From positions 1 to 64,000 of the forward strand of contig JAQWPT010000032.1 of NCBI GenBank assembly GCA_029245245.1: 64,000 nucleotides of DNA, given 5' to 3'. The notes under the pieces were generated by a model. The model saw only the letters and a program-made list of their open reading frames with translations. It was not told the origin of the DNA and did not search any database. Numbering within the stretch: position 1 is the stretch's first letter; every line of letters starts with the position of its first letter. This stretch comes from Phycisphaerales bacterium (GTDB lineage: Bacteria > Planctomycetota > Phycisphaerae > Phycisphaerales > SM1A02). The position numbers and the translations under genes were made by a program. Of this stretch, positions 63,636 to 64,000 are shown in pieces.

Positions 63636-64000
63636 TCATTTCTTGTCCAGTTCTTCGGACCGCAGTCCCTTGACCCGACCCGCGTCATCGAATTCGAGTT
63701 GACGCCCGGCACGCCCGGCTTCCTTCATCTCGTCGACCCGCTTGAGAGTGGATCCGAGCAGGTCCAGGTCACGATACGTGGCCTCGAGTTCGCGACGCTG
63801 CATCTCGGTGCGGCGACGGATGTCCTTGACGGCCTGCAGGCCGGAGAGGTCCAACGCCATGGATCCCAGTTGCCGCGGAACATACATCACCTCGACGTCG
63901 GGACGATCCATGACCTCGCCGTAGACCTCGAGCCATCGCTGGGCCACCACGAGCTGTGGGTGCTCCCGGTACGCATCAAGCAGCCCCTGGAAGCGACGTG
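63636..64000 (-). CDS. C-terminal part of an SPFH/HflK-like protein (start beyond window)
   Basis: The frame is open from the stop at 63636 to the window end (121 codons). The visible part, RRFQGLLDAYREHPQLVVAQ then RWLEVYGEVMDRPDVEVMYV, matches the helix of HflK/prohibitin-type proteins that precedes their last strand, followed by a polar tail with a coiled-coil look (DIRRRTEMQRRELEATYRDL). The Band 7 domain itself is outside the window. It lies 31 bases upstream of the ABC ATPase gene, and so is probably the first visible gene of that operon. Confidence 0.55.
   Translation of the reverse strand, partial: RRFQGLLDAYREHPQLVVAQRWLEVYGEVMDRPDVEVMYVPRQLGSMALDLSGLQAVKDIRRRTEMQRRELEATYRDLDLLGSTLKRVDEMKEAGRAGRQLEFDDAGRVKGLRSEELDKK

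Noticed and set aside
1-64000. CRISPR array, insertion sequence, prophage or integron
   Set aside because: No direct-repeat/spacer pattern, transposase or phage structural gene, or long terminal inverted repeat was seen.

Overview
The window is GC-rich, gene-dense bacterial chromosome, most likely from a planctomycete of the class Phycisphaerae (probably marine or metagenomic). The evidence is a dockerin-like C-terminal module (GD..GDG..V.VDDLL.VI..WG) shared by seven secreted proteins, with a weaker single copy in an eighth; a secreted multi-CxxCH/PA14 protein beside a sorbosone-dehydrogenase-like propeller, a pairing typical of the PVC group; a bacterial tripeptidyl-peptidase-II-like protease; and Chlamydia-Pmp-like CxFxxN/GGG beta-helix repeats. 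I see no phage, insertion sequence, CRISPR array or rRNA.

Layout. 1-9.2 kb (minus): an amino-acid permease, then a tightly overlapped set of TPPII-like lipoprotein protease, multihaem-motif PA14 lipoprotein and sorbosone-dehydrogenase-like propeller (cut by the window start). 9.3-11.3 kb: FMN reductase, SufE, MogA/MoaB and a Rid protein. 11.3-14.9 kb (minus): secreted subtilase and a secreted protein, both with dockerin-like tails. 15-18.6 kb (minus): a heterodimeric ABC exporter with one degenerate ATP site. 18.7-25 kb: small and stress-related genes (glycine-zipper lipoprotein with a His tail, EamA transporter, esterase, 37-aa membrane protein, Mn-type SOD, DUF3147-like protein, DDAH, K+ channel, pseudopilin). 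25-43 kb: an exported-protein region with an FG-GAP-like propeller, Cys-rich repeat protein, three parallel beta-helix proteins, esterase, metallophosphatase and tandem endo/exonuclease/phosphatase protein, with YaaA and TrhO among them. A tRNA-Val(GAC) lies at 43.0 kb.

44.5-58.4 kb is housekeeping: mazG, trpA, tig, a SHOCT membrane protein, clpX, rpmB, dnaG, rpoD (plus), then rpoZ-coaC-ACT (minus), then a ClC channel, rnpA, yidD and an FAH-family hydrolase (plus). 58.4-64 kb (minus) is a probable operon: SPFH/HflK-like protein (partial), ABC ATPase, ABC permease and a large membrane-anchored protein of unknown function.

How the genes fit together (inference): one side of the window equips the cell for exported protein and polymer breakdown (two subtilases, esterase, phosphatase, nuclease/phosphatase, beta-helix proteins, amino-acid uptake). 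Many of these products carry the same paired EF-hand-like tail, which suggests a common surface-attachment or maturation route. The other side carries core transcription, replication, RNA-processing and protein-quality functions. Convergent gene pairs are often separated by GC-rich hairpins that could terminate transcription in both directions. All family assignments come from reading motifs by eye; no database search was run.
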